Made by a program: the position numbers and the translations under genes. A stretch of 64,000 bases of DNA from Dermacentor variabilis (taxonomy: Eukaryota > Arthropoda > Arachnida > Ixodida > Ixodidae), in the NCBI RefSeq assembly GCF_050947875.1, contig NC_134570.1:207109750-207173749 (forward strand), given 5' to 3'. Shown piece after piece: positions 21,330-32,980 of this stretch; position 1 is the stretch's first letter; every line of letters starts with the position of its first letter. The notes under the pieces are model-generated. The model was given only the letters and a program-made list of their open reading frames with translations, was not told the origin of the DNA and did not search any database.

Positions 21330-23145
21330 TGCCGCCCCTAACTAAGGAGAACCACGGAGCGTTCGAAGTGCGTGCCACCTCGTCTGTTGAGTGTGGGGCG
21401 AGAAACTCAGAGCGCTATCGACGTGCACGCCAAGGTCCTTTGTTGTCTGAGCTCTTGGCAGCAGAAGGTCTTCAACGCTATAGGTAAATAAAGTCCTGTT
21501 AGTCTTCCACGTGAAATTCACAACTTTCGCTTTTGATGCATTTATCACTAGCTTGTTTCCAGGGCACCATCACGCAAAATTCGAAATGTCCTTCTGAAGA
21601 GCGGCGCAATCATTAAGCTATTTTACCGCTTTGAAAAGTTTCGCGTCATCAGCCTATAACAAAGTTGAAGGGTTTTGAACGACTGTCGAAACGGCGTTAA
21701 TCAACAGCGAGAAAAGAAGAGGGTTTAGGACAGACCCTTGAGGAACTGCACTTGTAGCCGCATAAGGTTCTGACGACAGACCATTTACGCTAACGTAGCA
21801 GTACCGGCCGCATAGGTAGCTTCTTATAAGCGCGGGGATCGACTGGTGCAAATCATGTTTTGTCAACTCTTAAAGGAGAATTTTCTGGCATGCAACACCA
21901 AACGCCTTACTCAGGTGAAAATAAATGACATCCAGCTGTCCTTTCTTATATACTGCTTGAGTGGCATGCATCATGAAGCTAAGGAGGTTGGTAGTTGTGG
22001 AGCGTCCCAATATGAACCGATGCTGCTGAGAAATGATAGTATCGTTAATAGAGCGTGAAATTATTTAGTGCATAATTGACTCGAACAATTTAGATGCTGC
22101 GCATAGGAGAGAAGTAGGCCTGTAGTTATTCGCAGCAGTTTTTACCCAAGACGGGAACGACCCGCGCTGTTATCCAAGGCTTTGGGAATGTGTTCCGTCT
22201 TTAAACCAGATTTAGAAATACGATTAAGTAAGCACTGGAACAAGACCAGTACGTCTTAATCAAAGCAGGTGGAGTGTCATCAGAGCCATGCGAAAAAGAC
22301 GGTTTTAAGCGTTTGATGCTCTTAAATACAAATTCCTCTGAGACCGATAGACTTGAGCTCACGGAAGGGCGATTGGAAAGCTCACTAACTCCGTCACTGT
22401 AGCCTTCACCGTACACAGACCCGCAGTGTAGGGCGAAGGCGCCCGCGACATCTGGAACAGGTTGACCGTCGCCACTAAGTAGAAAGATATCTTCGTTTCA
22501 TATTATTGGATGACTGTTCACGAACGTGTCTCCAGAAAGACCTTGAATATTTAGAAGTGCTAGATTCCACATATGCTACAGAGTTGGACTGATCACGCTT
22601 GTAAAGACGTTTGGAGAGTGCCCTGTACATTTTAAAATCTATATGCTAGTGTCCCTGATTCGTATGTTGAGCCTTCCGGTGAGCACGGTCTTCAAGCTTC
22701 AAAGCTGTTTTCAGTTCAACAGAAAACCAGTGGGGAAATTTAGAGCGGTTAGCACCTTTTAGTAGTACAAAGTTCTTCACTCCGTCATGATTAAATATTC
22801 GTGAATGGGGTGACTTGGTCATTAACATCTATTAATAATGCGGACTGGTCTTCAGTAGCAGAACTAAGATAGTGGTAAAGACCCACGTAATCTGGACTTC
22901 AGAAATAAAAAAAAAACCGAGGTGTTACTGTTTCCTTAATTCTCCTGCTACTAGGTATTGCGAATTGAAATGAAATATGAAGCGGGGGTGATATTTATCT
23001 GGCTTAACAAGGGGAAAATTGCAACAGGACACATTCATAGCTTCTGTATTACTAAGGGATAGGTCTAGTACATGGCCGCAAGAGTTCAGGGTATCGTGAA
23101 ATTGGTACTGAGACGTAAAAGATATAAAATCTAGTAACTAGTTAC
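21330..23145 (-). mobile_element. Degenerate Jockey/CR1-like LINE (linker, RT)
   Basis: Reading on the minus strand: the endonuclease-RT region near 23100 has SCGHVLDLSLSNT (D-x-x-LSN end of EN) and PLVKPDKYHP. Near 22350-22200 is FKSIKRLKPSFSHGSDDTPP, the 'KPGKSPGPDGIP' region. At about 21840-21690 is IPALIRSYLCGRYCYVSVNG then SAVPQGSVLNPLLFSLLINA, the VPQGS box. At 21548-21342 is VINASKAKVVNFT followed by TTKDLGVHVDSALSFSPHTQ, the post-catalytic block. The YADD box itself is not clear. Many frameshifts; both ends truncated. Confidence 0.75.
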
Positions 23146-23154
23146 GCTTGACAG

Positions 23155-23209
<55 letters not shown>
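23155..23209. repeat. (TAA)n microsatellite
   Basis: About 55 bp of TAA/AAT trinucleotide repeat, just upstream (in element orientation) of the LINE 5' truncation. Confidence 0.9.
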
Positions 23210-24120
23210 CTATATATACATAGACGCGTAGATTCAAATGAAACCCACCACAGCTTCGCTGCTCCTTCTTCTTCACAGACTGGAAGGGCTGATTAATTTT
23301 ATTTAAATGTACGCATTGACAATACGTTCTTTTTCTTTCAAAATATTATGATGACTTGCAGACTCGCGAATGATGGTTCGAGTCCAAGAGTGATGAGCAC
23401 CCCTTCATACGCGCTACTGACTGCCTCAGAAGTGCGGGCAATACTGTACCTCCTGTGGCGAAAAGATGGAGCAACATTTCACATTTTCGCGTTAACCAAG
23501 AAAGTGTTTCTAAAAATTCCCAGCAGAACCAGCCTCAGCTGATCACATTAAGAGCGAGCTTGCGCAATACGACAGGAGACGTGCTGCAGATTAAAGCGAC
23601 GGACGCAGTATTGCTCAGGGTTGCTTGCGCAACCAGCACGGACGCTACGGACTCTGCAGACGCTACAGGTGCCGATGATGGTGTTGTTAACAGACGACAG
23701 AGCAATCTCTTTTCCTTTGTCAATGGCCGAGGCGCCTGTAGATTAGAGCCGCAGAAAGCATATTATACAAAACACTACACTGGCATGTACCTTTTTACCG
23801 AGATGACATAGTACACATAAAGTTTCGTTTATTGTTTATCCTCTCTTTGCTACTTCTCTCTCTCTTGCCTCTTTTGTAAACAACTCTGTGTTCCAATACT
23901 CGCCGTAGATGGCAATGCACACGACTAAGCGGACAAGGGCCATATTAAGTTTCGTTCCAAGTCTCACGAAGACGGCAAAGAGCACAGCTTTACGAGGACC
24001 GCATCGGAGAAGGCAAAAACGATGTAGGCTACTTTCCAGTGAGAACGAGATGGCGGTTGAGCAGGACGCTGGGAAAATCGGCTGAAAAGGCGTATGCGCA
24101 CAAGATGATACAGCCACGCT
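23210..24120. other. Stretch without recognised genes
   Basis: A plus frame at 23455-23811 (118 codons) and minus frames in the same place show no domain; the plus frame is Ala/Thr/Asp-rich from a degenerate trinucleotide pattern. Nothing else is seen. Confidence 0.4.
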
Positions 24121-25062
24121 TTCATTGGGCACAACAGGAAAATAAAAAAAATGCGCCCAATTTCTGCTTTATTGCGATAGCAGTTATATGGGCACTACAG
24201 GCGGCTTTCTGCCGTCGCCATCGCCGTGAGGTTCCGTATGAGCGAAAGCGTGTGAGAGTGAGCCGGCGAAAGCGGTTCAATCTCGCGCGCGCGAGGGAGG
24301 AATGCGGCCCGGATCAAAACCAACTGGATAGGGAGAAGGCCTAAGTTTTGCCCCTTTTCACTCGCACTGCGTCAGCAGATGGGGCGGTCTGATGAGGCGG
24401 CCAAAGAGTTCGGTCAGTCACCGCGACGTTGCAGTATTGCGAGTCCAGCTGAAGAGTCACCCTACTGTCCCGCGGAATCGGCATTCCGCGGTGCGTTTTG
24501 TCGACGTCTTCTCTCTGTCTTCGCCGTTCAGTTGCTCGTGTTTTGCTTGTTTATGTGAGTCTTTCCGTATCTGCGAGCTTTAGAAAGGTGAAAGGAAGGG
24601 CATTTAATACCGCGCAAATTCTGTGTACCTCGAAGCCGCGACAACTAAGACGGGGACACGACGGTGCACGCGTTCAAGTTCCCGAGGGAGGGAACACTGA
24701 GGAACGCTCGGATACGCGCTGTGCCGCGGGAAAACCTCTCGGTCACCGAGAATTCAAGGGAAGCTTATTTTTTTGGTATAACATTGTTATTGTGTACCAG
24801 CACCAACGAGGCAACGCACCGGAAGACGGGAATGGGCTACCCCCGACAACGTCAGCGTTCCATCCGCGTTTCTCCTCGTTCACGCCGAAGGCGCGCAGTG
24901 CCCATAACTACAGCCTACGTCTCCGACGGCGGCTCCGCAAGTTTAGACACTGGAAGAAGAGTTGGGCTCACTCGACGTGTAGCGTCGGAAGTCGCTGCCT
25001 CTTCTCCATCGCACAACGTTTCTGATACAACAGGTTCCTGTTGTAGATCTGTGTGTACTTTT
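24121..25062. other. CpG-rich repeat-like region with overlapping unassigned ORFs
   Basis: The start (TTTATTGCGATAGCAGTTAT near 24168) and the GCCGTCGCCATCGCCGTGAG segment look like an abundant tick interspersed repeat, a judgement from memory. Two overlapping plus frames at 24498-25025 (175 codons) and 24664-25164 (166 codons) are Arg/Ser-rich with no domain. Long overlapping frames are expected in CpG-rich, stop-poor DNA. A perfect hairpin lies at 24470-24491: CCGCGGAAT, loop CGGC, ATTCCGCGG. Confidence 0.35.
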
Positions 25063-25529
25063 AACGCGATAGCGTTAAGGAGCTCGTGTCGCAGAAAAGC
25101 CGGTGTCGTCGGCGTCGGTGTCGGTGTCGGCGTCGGCGTCCGCGGCGTTGGCCGTGAGCGATAAATCACGGCAGGCACTTCATAAATAAAAAGCAACTTC
25201 CAAGATGGGCTGGGTGGGAATCAAACCAGGGCCTCCGGAGTGTGAGACGGAGACGTTACTACTGAGCCACGAGTTTTTTTTTTCTTTATTGTCACTGAGC
25301 CACGAGTTGGATGCTTCAAAGCAGTACAAAAGCGCCTCTAGTGAACACGGTGTTGCCTTAGAAACGAGCTGTTTCTAAGGCTCAGGCTAGCGTCGCTTGC
25401 TCAGGCGCACATTTCGTTGTCGCGCCGAACGCTGCGTTGCTCGACGCTCACCGCGTCCGATGCGGGGCGCGTAGTCGCTGCGCCGTAGCCCAATACCCCT
25501 TGGCGGGTCGACGGGAACGCTATCGCGTT
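25063..25529. mobile_element. Repeat bounded by exact 14-bp inverted repeats
   Basis: AACGCGATAGCGTT at 25063-25076 is the exact reverse complement of AACGCTATCGCGTT at 25516-25529, and each is itself nearly palindromic. Between them lie a GTCGGC-type simple repeat (25105-25145), a tRNA-like SINE head and a CpG-rich tail. This suggests a MITE-like composite about 467 bp long. No target duplication is obvious. Confidence 0.55.
25202..25310 (-). mobile_element. tRNA-derived SINE head with a micro-insertion
   Basis: On the minus strand the sequence reads CTCGTGGCTCAGTAGTAACG (A-box-like) and then CCCTGGTTTGATTCCCA (B-box-like, GGTTTGATTCC). It looks like a tRNA but lacks a pairing acceptor stem, so a Pol III SINE head fits better than a tRNA gene. 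Part of it, ACTGAGCCACGAGTT, occurs twice (25261-25275 and 25294-25308) around an 18-nt insert. Confidence 0.6.
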
Positions 25530-25838
25530 CCACTCTTGAAGGCGCAGCTTAAGCGTCCTCCAATTTTTATTTACTTGTGTTTACGCCATTGCACCATAGA
25601 GAAAGAATTGCACCTCGTAAACTGCGCGAGTTCGGCGCGAACGCGGGGAAACGCGGACGGCGTTGGAGGTAGCTCTTTACCATCTTTCTCTACGTTCCCT
25701 CCATTGGTGGTGCTACAAACGCGCGTTCCCTTTTGATAAGTAAATTTTCGCTATGCAACGCCCACTACACGCCATCGATTGCAAGCTCTCGTTTGGATAG
25801 AGAAAATTTTGAAGAGTGTGTCATTTTTTTTTTCAGGC

Positions 25839-25905
25839 ATGCGTCCATGCTTTAATGGTTAGAGCATCGGCTAATAAGAAGACGGACGAGGGTTAGAAAC
25901 TAGCC
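25839..25905 (+). mobile_element. tRNA-like SINE head, copy 1
   Basis: GCATGCGTCCATGC is followed by TTTAATGGTTAGAGCATCGG (A-box-like) and, 25 bp on, GAGGGTTAGAAAC (decayed B box). The same arrangement, inverted, occurs at 54009-54076, sharing GCATGCGT and TAATGGTTAGAG. Confidence 0.5.
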
Positions 25906-27100
25906 ATACGACGTTTGAAGCGAAATCGTCAAACATCTATTGCGAAAGCGTCATTGAGCAATAAAGCCGACGGCGTTTGTAGCAGCGAAACTTCCCATTG
26001 GCTTTGCCGGGCCTCGACGGAGCAGATTGCGCGAAAGCGAACACTTGTTACAGCGGTATTGCGCGAAGGGAGAGGGCACCGCCGCGACGCCACGTCACCC
26101 TGGCGCTCGCTCTCGGAAGCTTGTGTTATCCGCGTGTTCCTTGTCCGTGTAAGCTCTCGCTGCGTTTTAACTGTGCCTCGGTAAGGCCAAATTAACATAC
26201 ACCAAGCGTCTCAACGAGCTCACCTGCCTGTGAGGGGGTCATAACTCAAAGAACCGCTGAGCGACCTTCAATTGGGCATTAATGCTTTCGCATTCACAAC
26301 TCATAAGAAGTGTTTAGGTGTGGTCGGATTTTTTTATTTGTATATATGTGTATGTATCGGGCACATAACTCGTAACGCCTAGAGTCCCCATATTGACTAT
26401 AAGTGATTAAATACCTAGAAACCGTAAAGTAGAAAGCTAACGAAAAAAAAATAAAGCTGTATATGGCTGTAAAATGTGCCCTTGCGCTTAATATATACGA
26501 GAAGAAAACTAGTATTAACAGAACTGTAGCTAACACTTAATCAAGGTTAGACTGAAATCGCTGCATTCTAGCACTTTCAGGGACCACAAAGCTCGACGGA
26601 ATGTATTTAACAACGATATAAATGACTTAGAGCTAGGCGTTCTGAGTTCTAGCTTCCTCCGAAGCGACTAATAAGCACTCAAAGAACGTGTATCTCTCTT
26701 TTTCATTTAGTTTTGTAATATATTTATTGGATAGTTGCCGAAATAGCACTCAGCGACAATTTCCTACCCGACACTTTGGCCCTAACAAGATTCTTCGATA
26801 ATTTGGCGATGTGGCCCGGTGAGCCATTCTCTAGACAGGCACACTTGCAGGCACGTCACGTACGCCCTGGTGTTCTGCAAATTACGTGCACCAACAGTAC
26901 CGTACAGAGACGAGAAAGGTATGGTACTGGTATAGTTTAGGTATCTCTAAACTACCTGCTTTGTTGCGTGACCTGAAGTTCTTCCTTATCTCTTGTTTAG
27001 CAACCAGTGAATCGACTTATATAGAGGAAACGCTAGAGACCGTAATAACTACTTAGAATTCTACAAAGCTACTCCACTTCCGCTTCTTCTTATCCTTGTG
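25906..27100. other. Stretch without recognised genes
   Basis: Overlapping frames at 25915-26198 on both strands are CpG-rich chance frames. The segment at about 26210-26310 (GGTCATAACTCAAAGAACCG) looks like repeat material from memory. The rest is AT-rich with no feature. Confidence 0.4.
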
Positions 27101-28325
27101 CCGGTCAGTGCTAAGTTATTTTACGTCAGGAGTAAGCAGGCATGGTGCAACTAACCAGTGCCCGTTGGGAGCGTCCGCTCACCCCTCCCTCTCCATTGTT
27201 TAATTTTTCGGCGGCTAGTAAAGGTAAAAAAAAATTATAAAGATCCCATACACTGTTGGAATCAATGCAAGCAAAGCTCTCTGTGCTGTTTGCGTTCATT
27301 GACGATATTTGGCAGTGACGTTGACGCCATTCAACAGTCGTGATGTGATCTTAAATTTTACCTTGCGCACAAAACTTGTGCTTGTCCACGCAGTGCACAG
27401 AATACACCACGAGAAGTGTTTGTCCGAAGAGTTTTTGTGCGTCCTTGCTCGCAGCCTGCGACAAAATTACCTTTGTCATTCCCTCACACGGGCGCGTTGC
27501 ATCGTGGCTGACGTGCAGATTTGCCTGACTGGCACCAGCGTGTTGTCTTGACGCTGCGGTGCATTAGTGCGGCTCTGCGCTTGTAATCTCTGCGGCAGTT
27601 GTACACGTGTACAAGTTTACACGGTGTTCGTTTTTCAGAAATAGCAGAAACGTGCTGCATCATACCTTGAATTCAATTTTTTACATTTTTTCTACAAGTC
27701 TTGCAGTGTCTAGTAGTAGCGTTTCTTTTATTGAAGAGACCGCAACCGATGTATCCTATATGACGGCACCTTTACCTTTCTCAGGCGCTCATCCTGTGCA
27801 AGCTGCCACGAGCAAGGAGCGACTATTATTCACCCGTTCCTTGAAGGTGCTGGATTTACGCATTCTATGTCTAATCTTTCCACCATATAGACCCTCTGGT
27901 CTTTTTCACGTGAGTGCAAAAGTAAGCACTGCTGCTTCTGCACTGCTATAGAGAGGGGAAGGAGGAAGTCTAACGCCAATTACAACCGTCCAGATGGCAC
28001 TGTGCCGACTACCAGGGAATTGCAGGGGGCATTGTGGCAATGCCCACGAAGTTCTTGTTAGAAAGGGCTCGCACACCCCTCTCCCCCACCAGTACCACGT
28101 ACCTAGTAGACGTTTTCAACCATCCCCCGACGCAGCAGCAGCAGCAGCACCAGGAGGAAAATCGAGTGAAGAGGCAAAGAAAACTTTGCTTTAAATGTGT
28201 TCGTTGACTTGCGTTTTTAACATTTATTACTTGTTAAATATGAGCTCTTCATATAGCCGCATCAAATCAGCGGAGAATAGAAAGAAGACGACTCAGCTGG
28301 CCTTGTGACACAAGAAAGCAGATTA
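27100..28325 (+). repeat. Direct repeat unit 1 (possible 5' LTR-like unit)
   Basis: This unit recurs in order at about 29000-30265. Matched blocks include GTGCTGTTTGCGTTCATTGA (27279), CAGAAATAGCAGAAACG (27637), AATGCGGCTCTGC-like GTGCGGCTCTGCGCTTG (27568), and a CAGCAGCAG tract followed by a GAAGAGGCAAAGAAAACTTT-like stretch (28130-28190). It ends just before a primer-binding-site-like sequence at 28330. The copies are diverged and no clean TG...CA ends are visible. Confidence 0.45.
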
Positions 28326-28329
28326 AGCC

Positions 28330-28344
28330 TGGCGACGAGGATGG
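28330..28344 (+). other. Possible LTR-retroelement primer binding site
   Basis: TGGCGACGAGGATGG resembles the primer binding site found just inside the 5' LTR of many arthropod Ty3/Gypsy elements. It falls between the two diverged direct repeat units, where such a site should lie. Both points are inference; no gag or pol is readable downstream. Confidence 0.35.
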
Positions 28345-29000
28345 AACCAAATCCACCGAAGACTTCGGGCAGCTTTTGTAGAATTGCCGAAGGGCAAGAA
28401 TTTGTACTCGGCGCCGACTAGACATGCTAGATGGCACTCCTCAAGTTCCATTTTGAAGGGAGTGGCAGTGTGCAGTGCCACACTACATGCCACACTACTC
28501 ACTCTGGGCGGCAACCAGACGTTCCAAATCTTGAGAGCAGTTCTGTCACCGCGGAACACCTCAGAGTTTAACTTCACGGTAATAGCCAAGTTCCTGGGTC
28601 GGTCCGAAGCCTTCGGAGTGGCTGAGCCAGTACCGCTTCCAGAAAAGTGATCAGAGATCAACTGAGTCCGTGAAGGATAATGTAGAGTCACTAGGCGGCA
28701 TTGCCAACGACTGCAATTTTGGCAACGAAGAGGGTAGCGTGACTGCCAGTCCTTCAATTTCTACTCAGACGACAGAAATTCTAGCAAGCTCCAAAAGCAT
28801 AATATTCGCATTAAATCTAACGCTACAAGACAGCTAGGCTTGGTCCATAGCATTACAACGTTTCACGACGTTTATCTTCAGAAACAGCAGAAACGTAGCG
28901 TGTCGTCTGCATCAACTGTTGCCACGTCCAGTATAGTTTTTCCTTTATTAAAGAGACCCCTAACGACAAATGCATTGCCCCCCTCCTGCGCCGTGTAAGT
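28345..29000. other. Internal segment between direct repeats
   Basis: A minus frame at 28323-28757 (144 codons) has no domain. Around 28870-28980, CAGAAACAGCAGAAACG and TTTATTAAAGAGACCCC repeat parts of unit 1, so a partial extra copy may lie here. No pol-type protein is visible. Confidence 0.35.
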
Positions 29001-30265
29001 GAGCTCTGACCAGCTAACACTGGTAAAGTTGTTGTACACGCGTTGATGGGAAAACAGTAGGAGTAGATTGTGTGAAAATTATGCAGATCCCTCGCGCTGT
29101 GAGAATTGATCGAAGCGAAGCTTTCTGTGCTGTTTGCTTTGACTGAGGATAGTTTGCGGTGATGTTGACGCCGAATGTTTAATCCCTTCAACGTTTTGTC
29201 CAACACGAGAGTGGTGAGTGGATGTTACACGTTACCTAGCGTGCACCACTGCTGTTTGTCTGCGTAGTACACAAAACACAAAGGGAGAGTTGTTTGCTTG
29301 AGGCGTTGATATGCGCCATATTTCATAACCTCTGAGAGGGTTAAGCATTGTCATTGGCTCACAAGGCGCATCTCATCGTGGCAGAAGCGTTAAACTTGAA
29401 TTGGATTATGGGGCTGTACGTGCCAAAACCACAATCTGATTATGAGGCAGGCCGTAGTGGTGTACTCCCAATTAATTTTGGCACCGTGGTGTTTTTTAAC
29501 GTGCCCCTACATGCGCAAAGATTTTTTTTTATTTCGCCCCTTACAAAATGCGGCTGCCTCGGTCAAGTGTGCGACCTCGAGCAATGCCATAGCTGCAAAG
29601 CTATCGCGAGGGGCACAGAAGTATTTTGACGAGCGACCGATTTCGTTGTGTCGCCTAGACCCTGCGTTGCGCTTTATTTAATGCGGCTCTGCTTCTGCAC
29701 GCCCTGCGTAAGTTGTCCGCTAGACATATTAGTATGGTTTTATTTATCAGAAATAGGATAAACGCAGCGCACCGCACCTTGAACTTAAGTTTATCCAGGT
29801 TTTCCGTGCCTTCTCACGTCACCTTTTTCCTATCCCTTCCCCCTCCGTTGTATTTGTATGGAAACTGCGAGCCAAGAGTGGCAAGGCTGCTATTCGATAG
29901 TTTCGCGACTGCGTCGATTCTACCCATTCTCTGTGGTCTCTTCCCTCTCCTCTCCCATTCTGTCTAGCTTTCCTCTGGACTTGCACGTTGGTACAAAGAT
30001 AAGTGCTCGCGGGGGGTCACGGATAAATACAGCTGTCAAGAGGCTAGTATGGCGACGACCCGGGAGCTCCAGAGGGCATTACGTACATTCGACGCGACGC
30101 AGTTCAAACGAGTTCCACACGTCTCTTTTAACGCTCTGGACCCCCCCCGCTCCCCCCCCCCCCCGACGTGTTTCAGCAACAGCAGCAGCCACAACAGCCC
30201 ACAGCAGCAGCAGCAGCAGCGGGAAAGTCGAAGGAAGAGGCAAAGGGAAGCTGCATTTTAATAGC
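29000..30265 (+). repeat. Direct repeat unit 2 (possible 3' LTR-like unit)
   Basis: Diverged copy of 27100-28325. The offset between matched blocks is about 1.85 kb before 29390 and about 2.1 kb after 29640. The difference equals the length of the inverted SINE at 29400-29632, so that SINE inserted after the duplication. It ends at a CAGCAGCAG tract and GAAGAGGCAAAGGGAAGCTG near 30255. Confidence 0.5.
29400..29632 (-). mobile_element. Ruka-like SINE, inverted diverged copy
   Basis: In reverse orientation it reads ATTATGGGGCTGTACGTGCC and AAAACCACAATCTGATTATG, then GAGGCAGGCCGTAGTGG and TTTTTTAACGTGCCCCTACA. These are the complement of the conserved 3' half seen at 43.2 kb. The tRNA-like end is decayed (TGCGACCTCGAGCAATGCCA). 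Confidence 0.75.
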
Positions 30266-30339
30266 CGATTTAAGGAAAGATTGAGGAGATACGTTTGGAA
30301 ACCTTGCGGCCCTTTGTACGCAACGTCTCACTATACCTT

Positions 30340-31500
30340 AAGTGTACCAAAGAGCTGGATGATGCTAACCTTATACTAATCCACAAGAATGGAGAGTTAA
30401 AGCTTTGAAGAAATATAGGGACATTTTCTTGCTTTAAGTATTCTACAAAATGTTCACGAAAACAACTTTCAATAGAATGAGGGCAAGAATGATTCAACCA
30501 TGACAGCAGGCTGGCTTCAAGAAGGATATCCTATAGTGGATCCCATCCATGTCATCAATCAGGTAACTAAGAAACCTTTCTACATAGCTTTCATAGATTA
30601 TGAAAACGTTAAGTAGAATTACGATCAGTCATATATGCATTGCGCATTAATGGAGTACGGGAGACAAACGTGAATATATTGGGAAAAACCTACATAAATT
30701 CCACAGCTACACTGTTACTACAAAAATAATAGTGCGAGATGACTTATCAAGAGAGGACTCAAGCAACTAGACAGAATCTCTCCACTGCTATTACTGCATG
30801 CTTAGAAGTATTCAGCCTGTTAGGCTGGGCAGGAATAAGAGTGAGGATCAAGTACGAATATCTTACCAAACTTCAGTATGCAGATGACATTGTCCAGTTC
30901 AAGATTGGGGGTGAATTGTAACAAATTAGTCAGGACCTTAACCGAAAAAGTGTAAGGGTAGGATCGAAGAATAATATGCAGAATACAAGGGTAATGGTCA
31001 GTAGCATGGCAAAATAACAATAATCAATTATTCACAGTCAGCCTCTCGATTCGGTGCCGAATTGAGTACGTTTGTTTAAACTGATTTTTGAGAGGAGATC
31101 CAGGTCATGATCAGGAAAATTACCGAAGCATAAAAATGGCTTGGAGTGCACACGGCAGCCATCACCGGAACTTTACTGAAAAAGTGTTAGGCGTAACGCT
31201 AAGTGACAGGAAGAGAGCTGTGTGCATCCGAGAGCAAACGGGAGTAGTCAGTATGCTAGTGGACATTAGCAGCAATAAATGGAGCTAGGCAGGCCATGCA
31301 ATAACCTGTCGACCATTAAAGTTACAAAGTGGGTGCCATGGGAAGGGAAGCCCTGTCGAGGACGGCAGAGAATTAAGTGGAGTGATGCAATTGGGAAATT
31401 TGCAGGCTCAAATTGGAACCAGCTGGCGAAAGAAAGGGGTAATTCGAGATCCCTCGGAGAATGCCATGTCCTGCAGTGGATATAAAAATAGGCTGGCGAT
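30340..31500 (+). mobile_element. RTE-clade LINE, highly degenerate copy
   Basis: Second RTE remnant on the plus strand. Recognisable pieces are LHKNGE-like text near 30385, PIHVINQVTKKPFYIAFIDY near 30550-30600 (palm A, FIDYE), and TKLQYADDIVQFKIGGE at about 30868-30915 with intact YADD. The end block is GRPCNNLSTIKVTKWVPWEG, GRQRIKWSDAIGKFAGSNWN and ECHVLQWI at 31285-31485, equivalent to the RTE C-terminus at 16.2 kb. Frames break repeatedly. It follows repeat unit 2 directly. Confidence 0.8.
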
Positions 31501-31549
31501 AGCGGTGGTGATCTCCTCTCTCGTATCATTACCGTGTGCTATGCACGAC

Positions 31550-31650
31550 CTCCCGACACAGTGTAGAATACAGCGACAGCAGCAGCAGAAGCAGTGGAAA
31601 ACTCGAAAAAAGAGCCATAGCAAGCTTCGCTTCAAAAGTAGAGCTTCCTT
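31550..31650 (+). repeat. Third CAG-rich module
   Basis: CAGCGACAGCAGCAGCAGAA is followed by an A/G-rich stretch ending GCTTCGCTTCAAAAG. It resembles the end of repeat units 1 and 2 (28130-28195 and 30180-30260). It may be the tail of unit 2 split off by the RTE insertion, or another copy. Confidence 0.35.
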
Positions 31651-32960
31651 GATGTGGCACGTCAAACATAGCAAGTCTCATAAGTGAGTGAATGTTCCTA
31701 TATCGACAGTCCGTGCAACGGGCATATTATAATGTGCTGACCATCTTCAAAGCTTGGTCATACGGGCGCCGCTAGTATAGTTTATATAGCGATGCGCGCA
31801 ATACTCTGGCGCTGAAACTGCTGAAACCAACAGCGGCTGGCTCACAGCCGACACGGTGCTATCACCCCTCGTGCCACTGACTCTTGGCGCCGAGTCCTTG
31901 TGTAATTGCGTTCGCTTGGCGCTCGGGACCAGAAAGCTAGCCGAAGAACCGTGGTTAATTGCTCGTTGTCGCATCGCCTCACGATGAGCGAGATGCGCGT
32001 TTGATGATGCGCCGTTCCAGCACCGCCGGGTGTCTGGCTCCCCACCTTCTCCTCTGGAAGTTCACCGATCTTGCCGCCACCTAGCGAGAGAGATGGGTGT
32101 TCCAGGCTTGGTTTCGCTGGCGTCCCGTCGAGGCCGGGGTAAGGATCGCGCTATGGTGGGCTTGTCGGCTGAATGGCGTCGGAGCTCCAATTACCGACAC
32201 CACCGCCCCATTCTCGTGCCCGTCTGTTACGTGAGATCCGTGCACAACTCGCGAAGGATACGCCGTGGCATCGATCCATCCGGCTGCCTCCGACTGTTGG
32301 TTTTTTCCAGTGGAGCTTTCTGCCTTTGCGCCTACGAATGCCAAGAGAGAAAGTAACTATAGCTCCGGAGATTGCGAAGTAAGCAGCTGCATTTGAGCGG
32401 CACTCGCAAGTATTCTTCCATCGTGATCCTACGATAGACTTCGCTAATAAGCAGCGAGTAAATATGCGAGAACAAGCGGGGAATCACATTTTACTACATG
32501 TAGTGTGAGTTTTCAAGATGCCAATTGTGCCGATAGGACTCCAGAGTATTTTACGAATGTTCCTTCAAGAAAAAAAAATGAAACATGTTACCTTCATCCG
32601 TTCACAATTTCTGAACAGTGCTCCGGTCTAGAAAACGCCTCGGACGGAATATGATATCAGCGAATAGGCTGCAGCACATACCAGTATGGCGGCTCAAGCG
32701 TGCAGCCTTGAGTTGGAAATGCGCTTGCTTAAGCCCCAGCCGCGTAGCACACGAATCTACCCTAAGCGCGTTTGCGTCTCCAATTCTTTGAATTATTTCA
32801 TTTGATTTAGCTTGATAAAGCGACACACTGAAGCAACACCACATACACTTATGAAGTGTTTTCTTTATGAATTACAAGGAACTGCGCTGGGATCAATGGT
32901 CAAAAGGGGTGTATAACGTATAACGCATAACGTAAAGCTCTTCCAAACTTTTCTATTCCA
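31651..32960. other. Stretch without recognised genes; CpG-rich 31780-32340
   Basis: The CpG-rich part allows overlapping frames on both strands (for example plus 32030-32356, 108 codons) with no domain and no start context. The remainder is AT-rich without features. Confidence 0.4.
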
Positions 32961-32980
32961 ATCCTGCAATCAGCCGTCCG

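Noticed and set aside
23155..23209. CRISPR or other spaced repeat array
   Set aside because: It is a plain trinucleotide microsatellite. No regularly spaced repeats exist in the window.
24498..25164. Two long overlapping Arg/Ser-rich ORFs as a host gene
   Set aside because: CpG-rich, stop-poor DNA with repeat-like ends; no domain, no splice context, and both frames open at once.
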